From NCBI GenBank assembly GCA_025934435.1, contig JAICYB010000008.1, positions 18,329 to 82,328 of the forward strand: a stretch of DNA of 64,000 nt, read 5' to 3'. Origin of the DNA: Actinomycetes bacterium (lineage in GTDB: Bacteria > Actinomycetota > JAICYB01). The notes beneath the pieces are model-generated. The model was not told the DNA's origin. It made no database searches and worked only from the letters and a program-made list of their open reading frames with translations. How positions within the stretch are numbered: position 1 is the first letter of the stretch; each line of letters begins with the position of its first letter. Position numbers and translations under genes: made by a program. Of the stretch, positions 1-8,506 are shown piece by piece.

Positions 1-70
1 CGGGTGACGAAAGACCGGAACGCAGCGCGCCGAGGTCGTAGGGGTCCTTGTCGGCGAGGACGAGCAGCAC
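1..70 (-). CDS. N-terminal fragment of an unidentified protein, cut by the window edge
   Basis: A GTG codon at 70-68 follows the TAA of the zinc-ribbon gene (73-71) directly on the minus strand. The frame then stays open to the left edge, giving 23 residues that begin VLLVLADKDPYDLGALRSGL. The direct stop-to-start junction and the protein-like composition suggest a real second cistron co-transcribed with the upstream gene. Too little is visible to name a family. Confidence 0.45.
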   Translation of the reverse strand, partial: MLLVLADKDPYDLGALRSGLSSP

Positions 71-406
71 TTAGGACACGGGCTCGGCCGGACGAGGCGG
101 CCAACGCGACTGGAACGGCTCCGTGATGAGCTTGTCCTGCGCCGCAAGCGCATCTTCGACGGGGCCGTCGACCGACGCTTTGTCGATCGAGAAGCCACCG
201 GCGAGCTCGCCGAGGAGCGTGAGTTGGCGAGCGAATTCCGCGCCGTAGGAGAGCACGCGCTCTGCCGTTTCGACGAACGTGCCGACGTACTGGAACGCCA
301 GAACTTCACCGCAGAACGGGCAGTGTCCGGGACGGTTCTCGGGATCGATGGCCATGACGAGCGGGAAGGTCCGCTCGCAGTTCCTGCAGGTGATCTTGAT
401 GTCCAA
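71..406 (-). CDS. Small zinc-ribbon protein
   Basis: This predicts a 111-residue protein starting at TTG 406-404. The start is chosen because GAGAGGACCC lies just upstream and because homology-like sequence begins there; the longer upstream frame is low-complexity Arg/Pro sequence. Residues about 6-30 hold two CxxC knuckles (CRNC and CPFC), a typical zinc-ribbon pair that probably binds one Zn. The rest is helical and acidic with no signal peptide or membrane segment. It is divergent from ftsH and probably heads a short operon running off the left edge. Function is unknown; nucleic-acid or protein binding is a guess. Confidence 0.7.
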   Translation of the reverse strand: MDIKITCRNCERTFPLVMAIDPENRPGHCPFCGEVLAFQYVGTFVETAERVLSYGAEFARQLTLLGELAGGFSIDKASVDGPVEDALAAQDKLITEPFQSRWPPRPAEPVS

Positions 407-468
407 GGGTCCTCTCGCCTCTCTGCTTCGCTTCGAGGTGGCTGGCGTTCTTGGCTGCGAAGCTACCC

Positions 469-474
469 TATGCT
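469..474 (+). promoter_or_regulatory. -10 box TATGCT for ftsH, leaderless
   Basis: TATGCT lies 9 nt before GTG 484 with no Shine-Dalgarno sequence between, so transcription probably starts at or next to the start codon. On the opposite strand the overlapping TAGGGT could serve the divergent zinc-ribbon gene. Confidence 0.5.
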
Positions 475-483
475 GGCCTTCTG

Positions 484-2337
484 GTGCAGCGACGTCCACA
501 ACGTAGCGGGCCGACGCGGCAACGTCCGCGCTGGCGACTGCTCGCGGTCTACGCGGCGGCGCTCGTGGCCGTCCTCTACATCTTCCAGGCGGCGACTCGT
601 CCGCAGGTCGACAACATCGCATACAGCCGCTTCCGCGATCTCGTCGCGCAAGGACACGTCAAAGACATCACGATCACGAGCTCGAAGATCGACGGTCACT
701 ACCTGAAAGGGAAGAAGACCGTCGCCTTCACGACGACCCAGCTGCCGTTCCCGGACGATCAGCTCGTCCCCGATCTCCGCAAGCACCACGTGAAGATCGT
801 CGCGCAGGCGGACAACCCACTCGTCGCCGTCTTCTTCCAATGGATCCTGCCGATCGGTCTGCTGTTCGGTCTCTACTTCCTGCTCTTCCGAAGGATGGGG
901 CCCGGGCAAGCGCTCCAGTTCGGACGTTCCAAAGCGCGGGTCTACAACCGCAAGGAGATGCGCACCGACTTCTCCGACGTCGCCGGTGTGGACGAAGCCG
1001 TCGCGGAGCTACGTGAGGTCGTCGATTTCCTGAAGAACGCCAGGAAATACCAACGCCTGGGCGGACGGATCCCCAAGGGTGTGCTCCTCGTCGGTCCTCC
1101 GGGAACGGGCAAGACGCTCCTCGCGCGCGCGGTCGCCGGTGAGGCGGATGTGCCCTTCTTCTATATGTCGGGCTCGGAGTTCGTCGAGATGTTCGTCGGC
1201 GTCGGGGCGTCCCGCGTGCGTGAGCTGTTCGAGCAGGCGAAGACCCACGCCCCGTGCATCATCTTCATCGACGAGCTGGACACGATCGGGAAATCCCGCG
1301 GCGGTGCGGTCACCTTCGGCGGACACGACGAGCGCGAGCAGACGCTGAACCAGCTCCTCGCCGAGATGGACGGCTTCGACCCGAAGGTCGGCGTGATCAT
1401 CATGGCGGCGACGAACCGTCCGGAAGTGCTCGACCAGGCGCTGATGCGACCGGGCCGTTTCGACCGCATGGTGGTAGTGGATCGTCCGGACCTCAATGGA
1501 CGGATCGCGATCCTGCAGGTGCACGCGCGCAAGGTGAAGCTCGCGACGGATGTCGACCTCCGCGCGATCGCCGCACAGACGCCGGGCGCCGCCGGGGCCG
1601 AGCTCGAGAACATCGTCAATGAAGCCGCGCTGCTCGCCGCGAGGCGCGGTGAGGATTCGGTCGAACAGCGCGATCTCCAAGAGGCGATCGAACGCGTCCT
1701 CGCCGGGCTCGAGCGTCGCTCCCGGGTGCTGTCGCCGCTCGAGAAGGATCGCGTCGCCCATCACGAATCCGGACACGCGCTCGTCGGCGTCTTCGTGGAC
1801 CACGCCGACCCGGTGCACAAGGTCTCGATCGTTCCGCGCGGTGCGGCGGCACTCGGGATGACGATCTCCGTACCCATGGAGGACCGTTACCTGCTGACGG
1901 AGCCGGAGCTCCAAGACCGGCTGGCGGTGTTGCTCGGGGGACGAGCGGCGGAGGAGATCATCTTCGAGACCGTCTCGACGGGTTCGTCCGACGACCTTCA
2001 GAAGGCAACAGACATCGCCCGACGTATGGTCGAGCAGTTCGGGATGTCACCGAAGGTCGGTCCGATCGCCGTCACGCAGGACGGGTCGCAGTTCCTCGAC
2101 CAGAAGTTCCCGTGGGATCAGCAGAAGACGACGTCCGAGGAGCTCGCGCGCAAAGCCGACGAAGAGGTGACGCGTCTGGTGTCCGAGGCCTATGACCGCG
2201 CGAAGCGGATCCTCACCGAGCACGAAGCGGCGCTGCGAGCGGTCGCGGACGAGCTGAAGCGCGTCGAGGTGTTGGACGGTACCGCGTTGCGCGCTCTCGT
2301 CGACCGCGTCGAACTAGCGAGTGATACGCGCAGTTAG
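484..2337 (+). CDS. ftsH: ATP-dependent zinc metalloprotease FtsH
   Basis: This is a membrane-anchored AAA+ protease that extracts and degrades membrane and short-lived cytosolic proteins as a hexamer. The predicted length is 617 aa, close to the usual 610-650. The order is: TM1 near the N-terminus, a roughly 75-residue external domain, TM2, then the AAA domain with Walker A GPPGTGKT (about 204), Walker B IIFIDELD (about 259) and the arginine-finger region RPGRFDR. The M41 protease domain has zinc motif HESGH (about 427-431). GTG 484 is preferred over TTG 451 because the -10 TATGCT would lie inside the longer version. The last 24 bp overlap the convergent whiB gene. Confidence 0.95.
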   Translation: MQRRPQRSGPTRQRPRWRLLAVYAAALVAVLYIFQAATRPQVDNIAYSRFRDLVAQGHVKDITITSSKIDGHYLKGKKTVAFTTTQLPFPDDQLVPDLRKHHVKIVAQADNPLVAVFFQWILPIGLLFGLYFLLFRRMGPGQALQFGRSKARVYNRKEMRTDFSDVAGVDEAVAELREVVDFLKNARKYQRLGGRIPKGVLLVGPPGTGKTLLARAVAGEADVPFFYMSGSEFVEMFVGVGASRVRELFEQAKTHAPCIIFIDELDTIGKSRGGAVTFGGHDEREQTLNQLLAEMDGFDPKVGVIIMAATNRPEVLDQALMRPGRFDRMVVVDRPDLNGRIAILQVHARKVKLATDVDLRAIAAQTPGAAGAELENIVNEAALLAARRGEDSVEQRDLQEAIERVLAGLERRSRVLSPLEKDRVAHHESGHALVGVFVDHADPVHKVSIVPRGAAALGMTISVPMEDRYLLTEPELQDRLAVLLGGRAAEEIIFETVSTGSSDDLQKATDIARRMVEQFGMSPKVGPIAVTQDGSQFLDQKFPWDQQKTTSEELARKADEEVTRLVSEAYDRAKRILTEHEAALRAVADELKRVEVLDGTALRALVDRVELASDTRS

Positions 2338-2562
2338 CTCGCGGCGCATGTAGCGACGCTCTTCTTCAGTCGTCGCGCCCCAGATCCCGTATTCCTGGTT
2401 CGAGTCGAGCGCGTAGCCGAGGCAGTCTTCCTTGACGTTGCACGAATGACAGACCGCTTTCGCTGCGTCGATCTGGAGCAGAGCAGGGCCCGTGGTTCCT
2501 ACGGGGAAGAACAGATCCGGATCCATCTCTTTGCAGCGAGCGAATTCGCGCCAGTCAGTCAA
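2314..2562 (-). CDS. WhiB-family iron-sulfur transcriptional regulator
   Basis: An 82-residue protein starting at TTG 2562-2560, supported by a strong GAGGAGGA Shine-Dalgarno. Four cysteines (C10, C38, C41, C47; spacing x27-x2-x5) form the WhiB [4Fe-4S] ligand set, followed by the GIWG turn and a basic helix (EEERRYMRRE) that binds DNA or partners. WhiB proteins are essentially confined to actinobacteria and their phages, so this is the best lineage marker here. The sequence looks closest to the WhiB1/WhiB2 group, but I cannot assign the subtype. The 3' end overlaps ftsH tail to tail. Confidence 0.93.
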   Translation of the reverse strand: MTDWREFARCKEMDPDLFFPVGTTGPALLQIDAAKAVCHSCNVKEDCLGYALDSNQEYGIWGATTEEERRYMRRELTARITR

Positions 2563-2665
2563 ACTGTTCCTCCTCGGCTCGTCGCGGTCCGTGATTACGC
2601 GCGCCCTATGTGACAGCGGGGCTGTAAGTATGCCCGCTCGTGACCGAGTGCACAAGGGGTCTGAC

Positions 2666-2697
2666 CTGCGGAAACTTACACTCTTGTAGTTCCGCAG
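2666..2697 (-). terminator. Hairpin just after the lipid kinase stop codon
   Basis: Arms CTGCGGAA (2666-2673) and TTCCGCAG (2690-2697) are perfectly complementary. The interior can add CT/AG and ACA/TGT pairs around a CTCT loop. It begins directly after the TAG at 2698-2700 of the minus-strand kinase and precedes whiB on the same strand. There is no U-run, so it may be an atypical terminator or a regulatory structure for whiB. Confidence 0.45.
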
Positions 2698-3633
2698 CTA
2701 AGCCCACACGGGGAGGCCGAAGGGGAGGGCTTTCGCGGTGATCTCGGACACGTTTCCGAGGTATTCGCCGTCGGTTTGGAGCGGAACAGGACGCTGCGCA
2801 ACGAGGTGTATCGAGTCTTGTCCAGACAGATGGAGCGCTTTCGTGTGGCTGAGGTGGCGTCCTGAGCCGAGGGATTGCTGCACCCAGCGCACCGTCCGGT
2901 AAAGACCGATCTGTTTCGCGGCGACGAGGTCGAGTCCCGTGTTCGCTCCGGCGTCGGGTGCTACGCGGATGCCGCGCGTGCGGAGATAGGTGTACGGATC
3001 GTCGGCGGCGATGCACGCCCAGTACGCGTTCTGTGGTCCGTCCGGCGTGTCGATGCGGAGCTGCGGCACGTGACCTCTTCGCATCGCGAAGAAGGTTTGG
3101 AGCCCGAAGTAGATGAAGGCGCCGTCGTTCCGTTTGCGACGCCGCTTCATCTGTTCGACGCGTTTCACGATCTCGCCGTCGAGGACGAGGCCCGCGGCGA
3201 AGGCGAAGGTGCGATCGACATGGTCGGTCGGTCCCGTGCCGGTGATCCGTCCGATCGTTCGACGTTGTGGCTCGCCGCGCTCGACGACGTGGATCAGGCG
3301 CGCCGCTGCTTCGACGAGGTCGTTCGGGTAGCCGAGGTTTCTTGCGAGAACGTTCGTGCGTCCACCCGGCAGCACCGCGAGGGTGACGTCCGTCGAGTCG
3401 TCGGAGCCGAGGAGTCCGTTGATCACTTCGTTGACGGTGCCGTCACCGCCGTAGGCGATGACCGTTTTCGCGCCGGCCGTCACGGCCTCGCGCGCGAGCG
3501 CGGCGGCGTGTCCGCGCGACGTGGTCTGCGCGAGTTCGAGCTCGAAGGTTGCTTCGAGGGCGCGTTCGACGACGCGGAGGGAATCGGGCGCGACGCGTCC
3601 TGCCTTCGGGTTCTCGATGAGGAGCGCGTGCAT
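2698..3633 (-). CDS. Diacylglycerol kinase / YegS-like lipid kinase
   Basis: Predicted 311-residue soluble enzyme that transfers ATP phosphate to a lipid alcohol such as diacylglycerol. The DAGK catalytic domain shows the nucleotide motif GGDGTVNEVINGL (about residues 60-75) and PGGRTNVLARNLG. The C-terminal lobe has the conserved DGEYLG motif. The ATG start at 3633 is chosen because family similarity begins at MHALLIENPKAG; the longer frame upstream is Arg/Pro-rich. A -10 TAGACT (complement of 3645-3650) lies 11 nt before the ATG. Substrate (diacylglycerol, sphingoid base or other) cannot be told from sequence. Confidence 0.85.
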   Translation of the reverse strand: MHALLIENPKAGRVAPDSLRVVERALEATFELELAQTTSRGHAAALAREAVTAGAKTVIAYGGDGTVNEVINGLLGSDDSTDVTLAVLPGGRTNVLARNLGYPNDLVEAAARLIHVVERGEPQRRTIGRITGTGPTDHVDRTFAFAAGLVLDGEIVKRVEQMKRRRKRNDGAFIYFGLQTFFAMRRGHVPQLRIDTPDGPQNAYWACIAADDPYTYLRTRGIRVAPDAGANTGLDLVAAKQIGLYRTVRWVQQSLGSGRHLSHTKALHLSGQDSIHLVAQRPVPLQTDGEYLGNVSEITAKALPFGLPVWA

Positions 3634-3704
3634 CTCAGTTCGCGAGTCTATGCTTCGCCGACCTTCCCCCGGACTTCCCTGTTCGGAGGCGTACGATGAA
3701 GGCA

Positions 3705-3956
3705 ATGGATGTAGCGCGGCTCGCGCTTTACGACCTGCTGAAGGACAAGCTCGACGAGGAACCGGCACGCCTGCTCGTCGCGGCGTTACCGCCGGGGCCC
3801 GACGAGCTCGTGACGAACACCTATCTCGAGCAAACACTCGACGCTCGGCTCGCCGAGCAGACCGACAAGCTGACGTGGCGGATGATCACCATCATGGGGG
3901 CGTGGACGGCGATCGGGACGTCGCTCTTCGCCCTGTTATCGAAGATCGTTCACTGA
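3705..3956 (+). CDS. Small C-tail-anchored membrane protein of unknown function
   Basis: About 83 residues with an acidic helical N-terminus and one C-terminal hydrophobic segment (TIMGAWTAIGTSLFALLSKI). The N-terminal part is probably cytosolic with a membrane tail. ATG 3705 is preferred to ATG 3696 because a -10 box TACGAT (3692-3697) ends exactly 7 nt before it and overlaps the earlier ATG. The layout (helix, then R/M-rich junction, then TM) resembles small coiled-coil/TM proteins such as DUF1640, but similarity is too weak to name. It is divergent from the lipid kinase and convergent with Ku. Confidence 0.65.
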   Translation: MDVARLALYDLLKDKLDEEPARLLVAALPPGPDELVTNTYLEQTLDARLAEQTDKLTWRMITIMGAWTAIGTSLFALLSKIVH

Positions 3957-3960
3957 ACGG

Positions 3961-4752
3961 CTATTCGCCGGACGCCTTTCGCGCCTTCACTTCTTCGAGC
4001 GATCGCTTCAGTGCTTCCGTGAGGTCGACGACCTGCGGCATCTCCTCCGGCGCCTCCGGTGCCATGACCTCACGGCCCTCGATCTTCTCGTTCACGGCTG
4101 CCATCAGCGCGTCGCGATAGGTGTCGCGGTACTGCGACGGATCGAAGTCCTCCGTGAGCGAGTCGATGAGCATCGACGCCATCTTGTAATCGGATTCGCT
4201 CGTCTCGACGTCGCGCTCGACCTCCGCGAAGCGCGCTTCGCGGATCTCGTCCGGCCAGTACAACGTCTCGAGCACGAGCGTGTTGCCCCGGACGCGGAGT
4301 GTGCCGAGCCGCTCTTTGTCGCGGATCGCGACCTTCGCGACGGCAACGCGATCCGACTTGGCGAGCGCCTTGCGAAGCAGCGCGTACGCCTTGATGCCGA
4401 GCTCGTCGGGAGCGAGGTAGTACGAGCGCTGGTAATAGATCGGGTCGATCTGCTCGCTCGCGGTGAAGTGCACGACTTCGACGGTGTGCGACGTCTCGGT
4501 CTGAACGTTGGCGAGCTCTTCGTCTGACAACTGGACGTACGCGCCCTTCTCGTACTCGAACGCGCGCACGAGATCGTCCTTGCCGAGATCGGTGGTGCCG
4601 CAGACCGTGCATGTGCGGTTGTTGCGGATGCGCCCGCCGTCTTCTTTGTGTAAGAGGTTGAAGCGGAGACTCTTCTCTTCCGTCGCCGAGAACAGGCGGA
4701 CGGGGATCGAGATCAGTCCGAAGTTGATGGCGCCGCGCCAGATCGCCTGCAT
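3961..4752 (-). CDS. ku: Ku-family non-homologous end-joining protein
   Basis: 263 residues, a typical bacterial Ku length. It starts MQAIWRGAINFGLISIPVRL, the hallmark Ku N-terminus, and contains the conserved YYLAPDE region of the beta-barrel core. Ku homodimers thread onto DNA ends and recruit ligase LigD. No ligD or polymerase/nuclease domain is seen in the window, so the partner must be elsewhere. The C-terminal tail is Lys/Glu-rich, as often found in bacterial Ku. A -10 TAGGCT (complement of 4762-4767) lies 9 nt before the ATG and overlaps the stop codon of the STAS gene, which suggests its own leaderless promoter. Confidence 0.93.
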   Translation of the reverse strand: MQAIWRGAINFGLISIPVRLFSATEEKSLRFNLLHKEDGGRIRNNRTCTVCGTTDLGKDDLVRAFEYEKGAYVQLSDEELANVQTETSHTVEVVHFTASEQIDPIYYQRSYYLAPDELGIKAYALLRKALAKSDRVAVAKVAIRDKERLGTLRVRGNTLVLETLYWPDEIREARFAEVERDVETSESDYKMASMLIDSLTEDFDPSQYRDTYRDALMAAVNEKIEGREVMAPEAPEEMPQVVDLTEALKRSLEEVKARKASGE

Positions 4753-4764
4753 CGCCCTGACAGC

Positions 4765-5082
4765 CTATCCCGCGACGAGTGGGATGACCTTGTCGAGATC
4801 GGTGATCTCGAGCACGCGGAGCACCGCCCCTTGCGCCCCCGAGATCTGCATCGTCCCGCCGGCTTCGCGCAAGCGACGAAGCGTGCCGAGCAGGAGGCCG
4901 AGACCGGTCGAGTCGATGAACTCGAGCCCGGCGACGTCGACCGTCACGTTCAGAACCTCAGGCGGACGAAGCTCGACGAGCGTCTCGCGCAATAGCGGAG
5001 CGGACGCGAGATCGCAGGTGCCTTCGAGGTGCAGTGTCTTGTCCTTGCCTTCGCCGCGGATGGTGATGTCGAGATCGTTCAC
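4765..5082 (-). CDS. STAS-domain anti-sigma factor antagonist
   Basis: A 105-residue single STAS domain of the SpoIIAA/RsbV type, in which a Ser/Thr kinase anti-sigma factor phosphorylates a conserved serine to switch partner binding. The phosphorylation loop EFIDSTGLGLLLG is present, with the candidate Ser in DST. GTG 5082-5080 overlaps the aconitase stop by four bases (GTGA), so translation is probably coupled to acnA. No cognate anti-sigma kinase or sigma factor lies nearby. Pairing with aconitase looks like operon chance rather than function. Confidence 0.87.
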   Translation of the reverse strand: MNDLDITIRGEGKDKTLHLEGTCDLASAPLLRETLVELRPPEVLNVTVDVAGLEFIDSTGLGLLLGTLRRLREAGGTMQISGAQGAVLRVLEITDLDKVIPLVAG

Positions 5083-7721
5083 GCTCTGGTCTTCTCCCTG
5101 ACAACCGACGGCAGGATGCCGCCTTCGTGCAAGTATCGGAGCTCGGCCTGCGTGTCGACGCGCACGCGGCACTCGATCTTCCGTTCCTCCGAGTCGCGCC
5201 GGAAAATCACATCGATCGTCCCTCCCGGCGTCACGTCGTCCACGCCGCGGATCTCGATCACTTCGTCACCTTTGAGGCCGAGGTTCTGCGGTGTGTCGGG
5301 AAGCTGCAGCGGGAGCACGCCCATCTGGACCAGGTTCGCGCGATGGATGCGTTCGTACGACGCGGCAAGTGCGGCCTTCACGCCGAGCAGCAAGGTTCCC
5401 TTCGCCGCCCAGTCGCGGGACGAACCCGTCCCGTACTCGGCCCCGGCGAGTACGACGAGCGGCGTCCCTTCCGCGCGGTAGCGCTCGGACGCTTCGAAGA
5501 TCGTCACGATGTCGCCGCTCGGGAAGTGCTTCGTCCAACCACCTTCTTTGCCTTCGGCGATCTCGTTGCGCAGCCGGATGTTCGCGAACGTGCCCCGCAC
5601 CATCACCTCGTGGTTGCCGCGACGCGCGCCGTAGGAGTGCAGATGGGCCTTGTCGACGCCGCGTTCGGCCAGCCACTCGCCGGCCGGCGAATTCGCCGGG
5701 ATGACGCCGGCCGGGGAGATGTGGTCGGTCGTCACCGAGTCACCGACGAGCGCGAGTACGCGCGCATCGACGATGTCGGGGATCGGCGGCCTGTCCTGCG
5801 TCGTGTCGGCGACGAACGGTGGCTCCGCGATGTACGTCGAGTTCGCATCCCACTCGTAGAGATCGCCGGACGGGACATCGAGCGCATGCCAGCGTTCGTC
5901 GCCCGTGAAGATCTCGGCGTAACGCTTGCGGTATTCACCGGCGTTCATCGACGACGCGATCGTCGAGGCGATCTCGTCGGAGGTCGGCCAGATGTCGCGC
6001 AGGTAGACCGGTTGCCCGTCGCTTCCCGTGCCGAGCGGCTCGGACGACAGATCGGTGTTCACCGTTCCGGCGAGCGCGTACGCGACGACGAGCGGCGGCG
6101 ATGCGAGGAACTGCATCTTCACGTGCGGATGGATGCGACCTTCGAAGTTCCTGTTCCCGGACAGCACCGCCGCGCATGTCAGATTGTCGTTCTCGATCGC
6201 GTTCGCGATCGGATCGGCGAGCGGACCGGAGTTGCCGATACACGTGGTGCATCCGAACCCGACGAGGTAGAAGCCGAGCTTCTCGAGCGGTTCGATGAGG
6301 CCGGCGTTCGTCAGGTAGTCGATGACGACCGGGGAGCCCGGAGCCATGCTCGTCTTCACGAGCGGTCCGACGCCGAGTCCCTTCGCGACGGCGTTGCGCG
6401 CGAGCAGTCCCGCGCCGACCATCACGCTGGGGTTGGACGTGTTCGTGCAGCTCGTGATGGCGGCGATCACGACGGACCCGTCCGAGAGCTCATCGGACGA
6501 ACCGTTCATCTGCACGTCGACCGACGCGATGTCGACCTCGTCGGCGCGTCGACGGATCGACGAGACCTCCGGGCCGGCGGGCTTGAACTTCGGGAGCTCC
6601 GTCCGGAACCGTTCGCCGAGGGCGCCGAGCGACACACGATCCTGCGGACGGCGCGGTCCCGCGAGCGACGGTTCGAGCGATCCGAGGTCGAACGTCAGCA
6701 GCTCGCTGTAGACGGGATCGGGGGCGTCCGGCTCATGGAAGAGGCCTTGCTCGCGCGCGTAGGCCTCGACGAGCTCGACGTGCGCGTCGTCGCGTCCGCT
6801 CGCGCGGAGATACGTGATCGTCTGCTCGTCGATCGGGAAGATGCCCTCGGTCGCGCCGTACTCCGGCGACATGTTGGAGATCGTCGCGCGGTCGGCGACG
6901 GTCAGCGTGTGCAGACCCGGTCCGTAGAACTCGACGAACTTCGCGACGACGCCGTGCTGACGGAGCATCTCCGTCACCGCGAGCACGAAGTCGGTGGCGG
7001 TGCAGCCTTCGGGCATGCGTCCGTCGAGGCGAACGCCGACGACGATCGGCGCCAGCATCGAGATCGGTTCGCCGAGCATCGCCGCTTCCGCTTCGATGCC
7101 GCCGACGCCCCAGCCGAGCACACCGAGGCCCCCGATCATCGTCGTATGCGAGTCCGTGCCGAGGAGTGTGTCGGGGTAGACGTTGTCGCCGTCGCGGAAG
7201 ACGACGCTCGCGATGTATTCGAGATTCACCTGATGGACGATGCCCGCCCCCGGCGGAACGACCCGGAAGCGGTCAAACGCCGTCTGTGCCCAGCGCAGCA
7301 GCGCGTAGCGCTCGCGATTGCGCTCGTACTCGAGCTCGACGTTGCGTGCGAACGAGTCGGCCGTCCCGTAGGAATCGACGATCACCGAATGGTCGATGAC
7401 GAGATCGACCGGGATCTTCGGATTGACCGACTTCACGTCACCGCCGAGGCGCGCGACGGCCGAGCGCAGCGCCGCGAGGTCGACCACACAGGGGACGCCC
7501 GTGAAGTCCTGGAGGATTACGCGCGCCGGGAAGAAGGGGAACTCATCGTGAGAGGCCGAGTTCCAGTCGAGGAGGAGACGCACATGCGCGTCGGTCGCCC
7601 CGGCGCCCTGGTGGCGCAGCACGTTCTCGAGGAACACGCGCACGACGTACGGGAGCCGCGCGATCTGATCGGACGGCGCCGCGTCGGCCAGATGGGTGAC
7701 GTTCAATCCTTCGAGAGCCAT
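5079..7721 (-). CDS. acnA: Aconitate hydratase A
   Basis: 880 residues, normal for AcnA. It isomerises citrate to isocitrate in the TCA cycle using a [4Fe-4S] cluster. Visible motifs are DSHTTMIGGLG, the cluster cysteines in SCTNTSNP and GCTTCIGN, LSGNRNFEGRIHP, and in the C-terminal swivel domain EYGTGSSRDWAAKG. ATG 7721 is chosen because a -10 TACAGT (complement of 7730-7735) ends 8 nt upstream, which predicts a leaderless message; three extra in-frame codons upstream (MSS) would overlap the promoter. It is followed by the coupled STAS gene. An 869-residue antisense frame across this gene is a GC-bias shadow. Confidence 0.97.
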   Translation of the reverse strand: MALEGLNVTHLADAAPSDQIARLPYVVRVFLENVLRHQGAGATDAHVRLLLDWNSASHDEFPFFPARVILQDFTGVPCVVDLAALRSAVARLGGDVKSVNPKIPVDLVIDHSVIVDSYGTADSFARNVELEYERNRERYALLRWAQTAFDRFRVVPPGAGIVHQVNLEYIASVVFRDGDNVYPDTLLGTDSHTTMIGGLGVLGWGVGGIEAEAAMLGEPISMLAPIVVGVRLDGRMPEGCTATDFVLAVTEMLRQHGVVAKFVEFYGPGLHTLTVADRATISNMSPEYGATEGIFPIDEQTITYLRASGRDDAHVELVEAYAREQGLFHEPDAPDPVYSELLTFDLGSLEPSLAGPRRPQDRVSLGALGERFRTELPKFKPAGPEVSSIRRRADEVDIASVDVQMNGSSDELSDGSVVIAAITSCTNTSNPSVMVGAGLLARNAVAKGLGVGPLVKTSMAPGSPVVIDYLTNAGLIEPLEKLGFYLVGFGCTTCIGNSGPLADPIANAIENDNLTCAAVLSGNRNFEGRIHPHVKMQFLASPPLVVAYALAGTVNTDLSSEPLGTGSDGQPVYLRDIWPTSDEIASTIASSMNAGEYRKRYAEIFTGDERWHALDVPSGDLYEWDANSTYIAEPPFVADTTQDRPPIPDIVDARVLALVGDSVTTDHISPAGVIPANSPAGEWLAERGVDKAHLHSYGARRGNHEVMVRGTFANIRLRNEIAEGKEGGWTKHFPSGDIVTIFEASERYRAEGTPLVVLAGAEYGTGSSRDWAAKGTLLLGVKAALAASYERIHRANLVQMGVLPLQLPDTPQNLGLKGDEVIEIRGVDDVTPGGTIDVIFRRDSEERKIECRVRVDTQAELRYLHEGGILPSVVREKTRA

Positions 7722-7738
7722 AGAACTCAACTGTAATC

Positions 7739-8467
7739 GTGATCCACGTAGGGACGTCCGGCTGGCAGTACGACTCGTGGAAAGGACGCTTCTATCCGCG
7801 CGACCTGCCGAAGTCGGCCTGGCTCGCGTTCTTCTCGGAGCGGTTCTCCACCGTGGAGGTGAACAACACCTTCTACCGCCTGCCGGACGCTTCGACGTTC
7901 ACTCGCTGGCGCGAGCAGTCGGCTCCCGGGTTCTGCGTGACGGTCAAGGCGAGTCGCTACATCACGCACATACGTCGCCTCCGCGACTGTAAGGAGTCGA
8001 TCGACATGCTCTGGGCGCGCTGCCGGCAGCTCGGCCCGAAGCTCGGCCCCGTCCTGTTCCAGCTCCCGCCGCGCTTCGCGGCCGATCCGCAGCTCCTCGC
8101 CGATTTCGTCCCGCTCCTTCCGAAGAAGATGAAGGCGGCGTTCGAGTTCCGCGACCGCTCGTGGGAGCGCGACGACGTCTACGCCATCCTCGACGGCGCC
8201 GGCGCGGCCTTCGTCTATGCCGACTCGCCCGGCGCGCGCGTGCCGGAGGTCGTGACCGGTGGGTGGTGCTACGTCCGCTTCCATAAAGGGATGCGTGCGC
8301 GCCCGGACTACCCGCGCTCGAAGCTCCGGCGGTGGGCCGACCGGATCGCGTCCTTGGACGCCGCGGAAACGTGGATCTACTTCAACAACGACACGGGCGG
8401 TGCCGCCATCCGGGACGCCCCCGAACTGATCCGTTTGCTGCGCGACCGGGGACGTTCGACTAAGTGA
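7739..8467 (+). CDS. DUF72 (YecE-like) protein
   Basis: 242 residues, beginning with the family signature IHVGTSGWQYDSW and carrying VEVNNTFYRLP, LPPRF, AFEFRDRSW and the terminal YFNND motif. DUF72 proteins adopt a TIM-barrel fold; the biochemical role is not established. The start is GTG 7739, 17 bp from the divergent acnA start, so both promoters share a very short region. No membrane segment or signal peptide is seen. It may read through towards the oxidase operon, with a 39-bp gap. Confidence 0.88.
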   Translation: MIHVGTSGWQYDSWKGRFYPRDLPKSAWLAFFSERFSTVEVNNTFYRLPDASTFTRWREQSAPGFCVTVKASRYITHIRRLRDCKESIDMLWARCRQLGPKLGPVLFQLPPRFAADPQLLADFVPLLPKKMKAAFEFRDRSWERDDVYAILDGAGAAFVYADSPGARVPEVVTGGWCYVRFHKGMRARPDYPRSKLRRWADRIASLDAAETWIYFNNDTGGAAIRDAPELIRLLRDRGRSTK

Positions 8468-8506
8468 GTTGACGCACAAGCTCGGCCCGCAGCACGCTAC
8501 TTGCCG

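Noticed and set aside
451..483. TTG 451 as the ftsH start
   Set aside because: The extra 11 residues would place the -10 box TATGCT inside the coding region; GTG 484 fits a leaderless start.
5127..7736. 869-residue open frame antisense to aconitase
   Set aside because: It is Arg/Asp/Val-rich with no recognisable motif, mirrors a complete AcnA and has no promoter or Shine-Dalgarno; it is a GC-codon-bias shadow.
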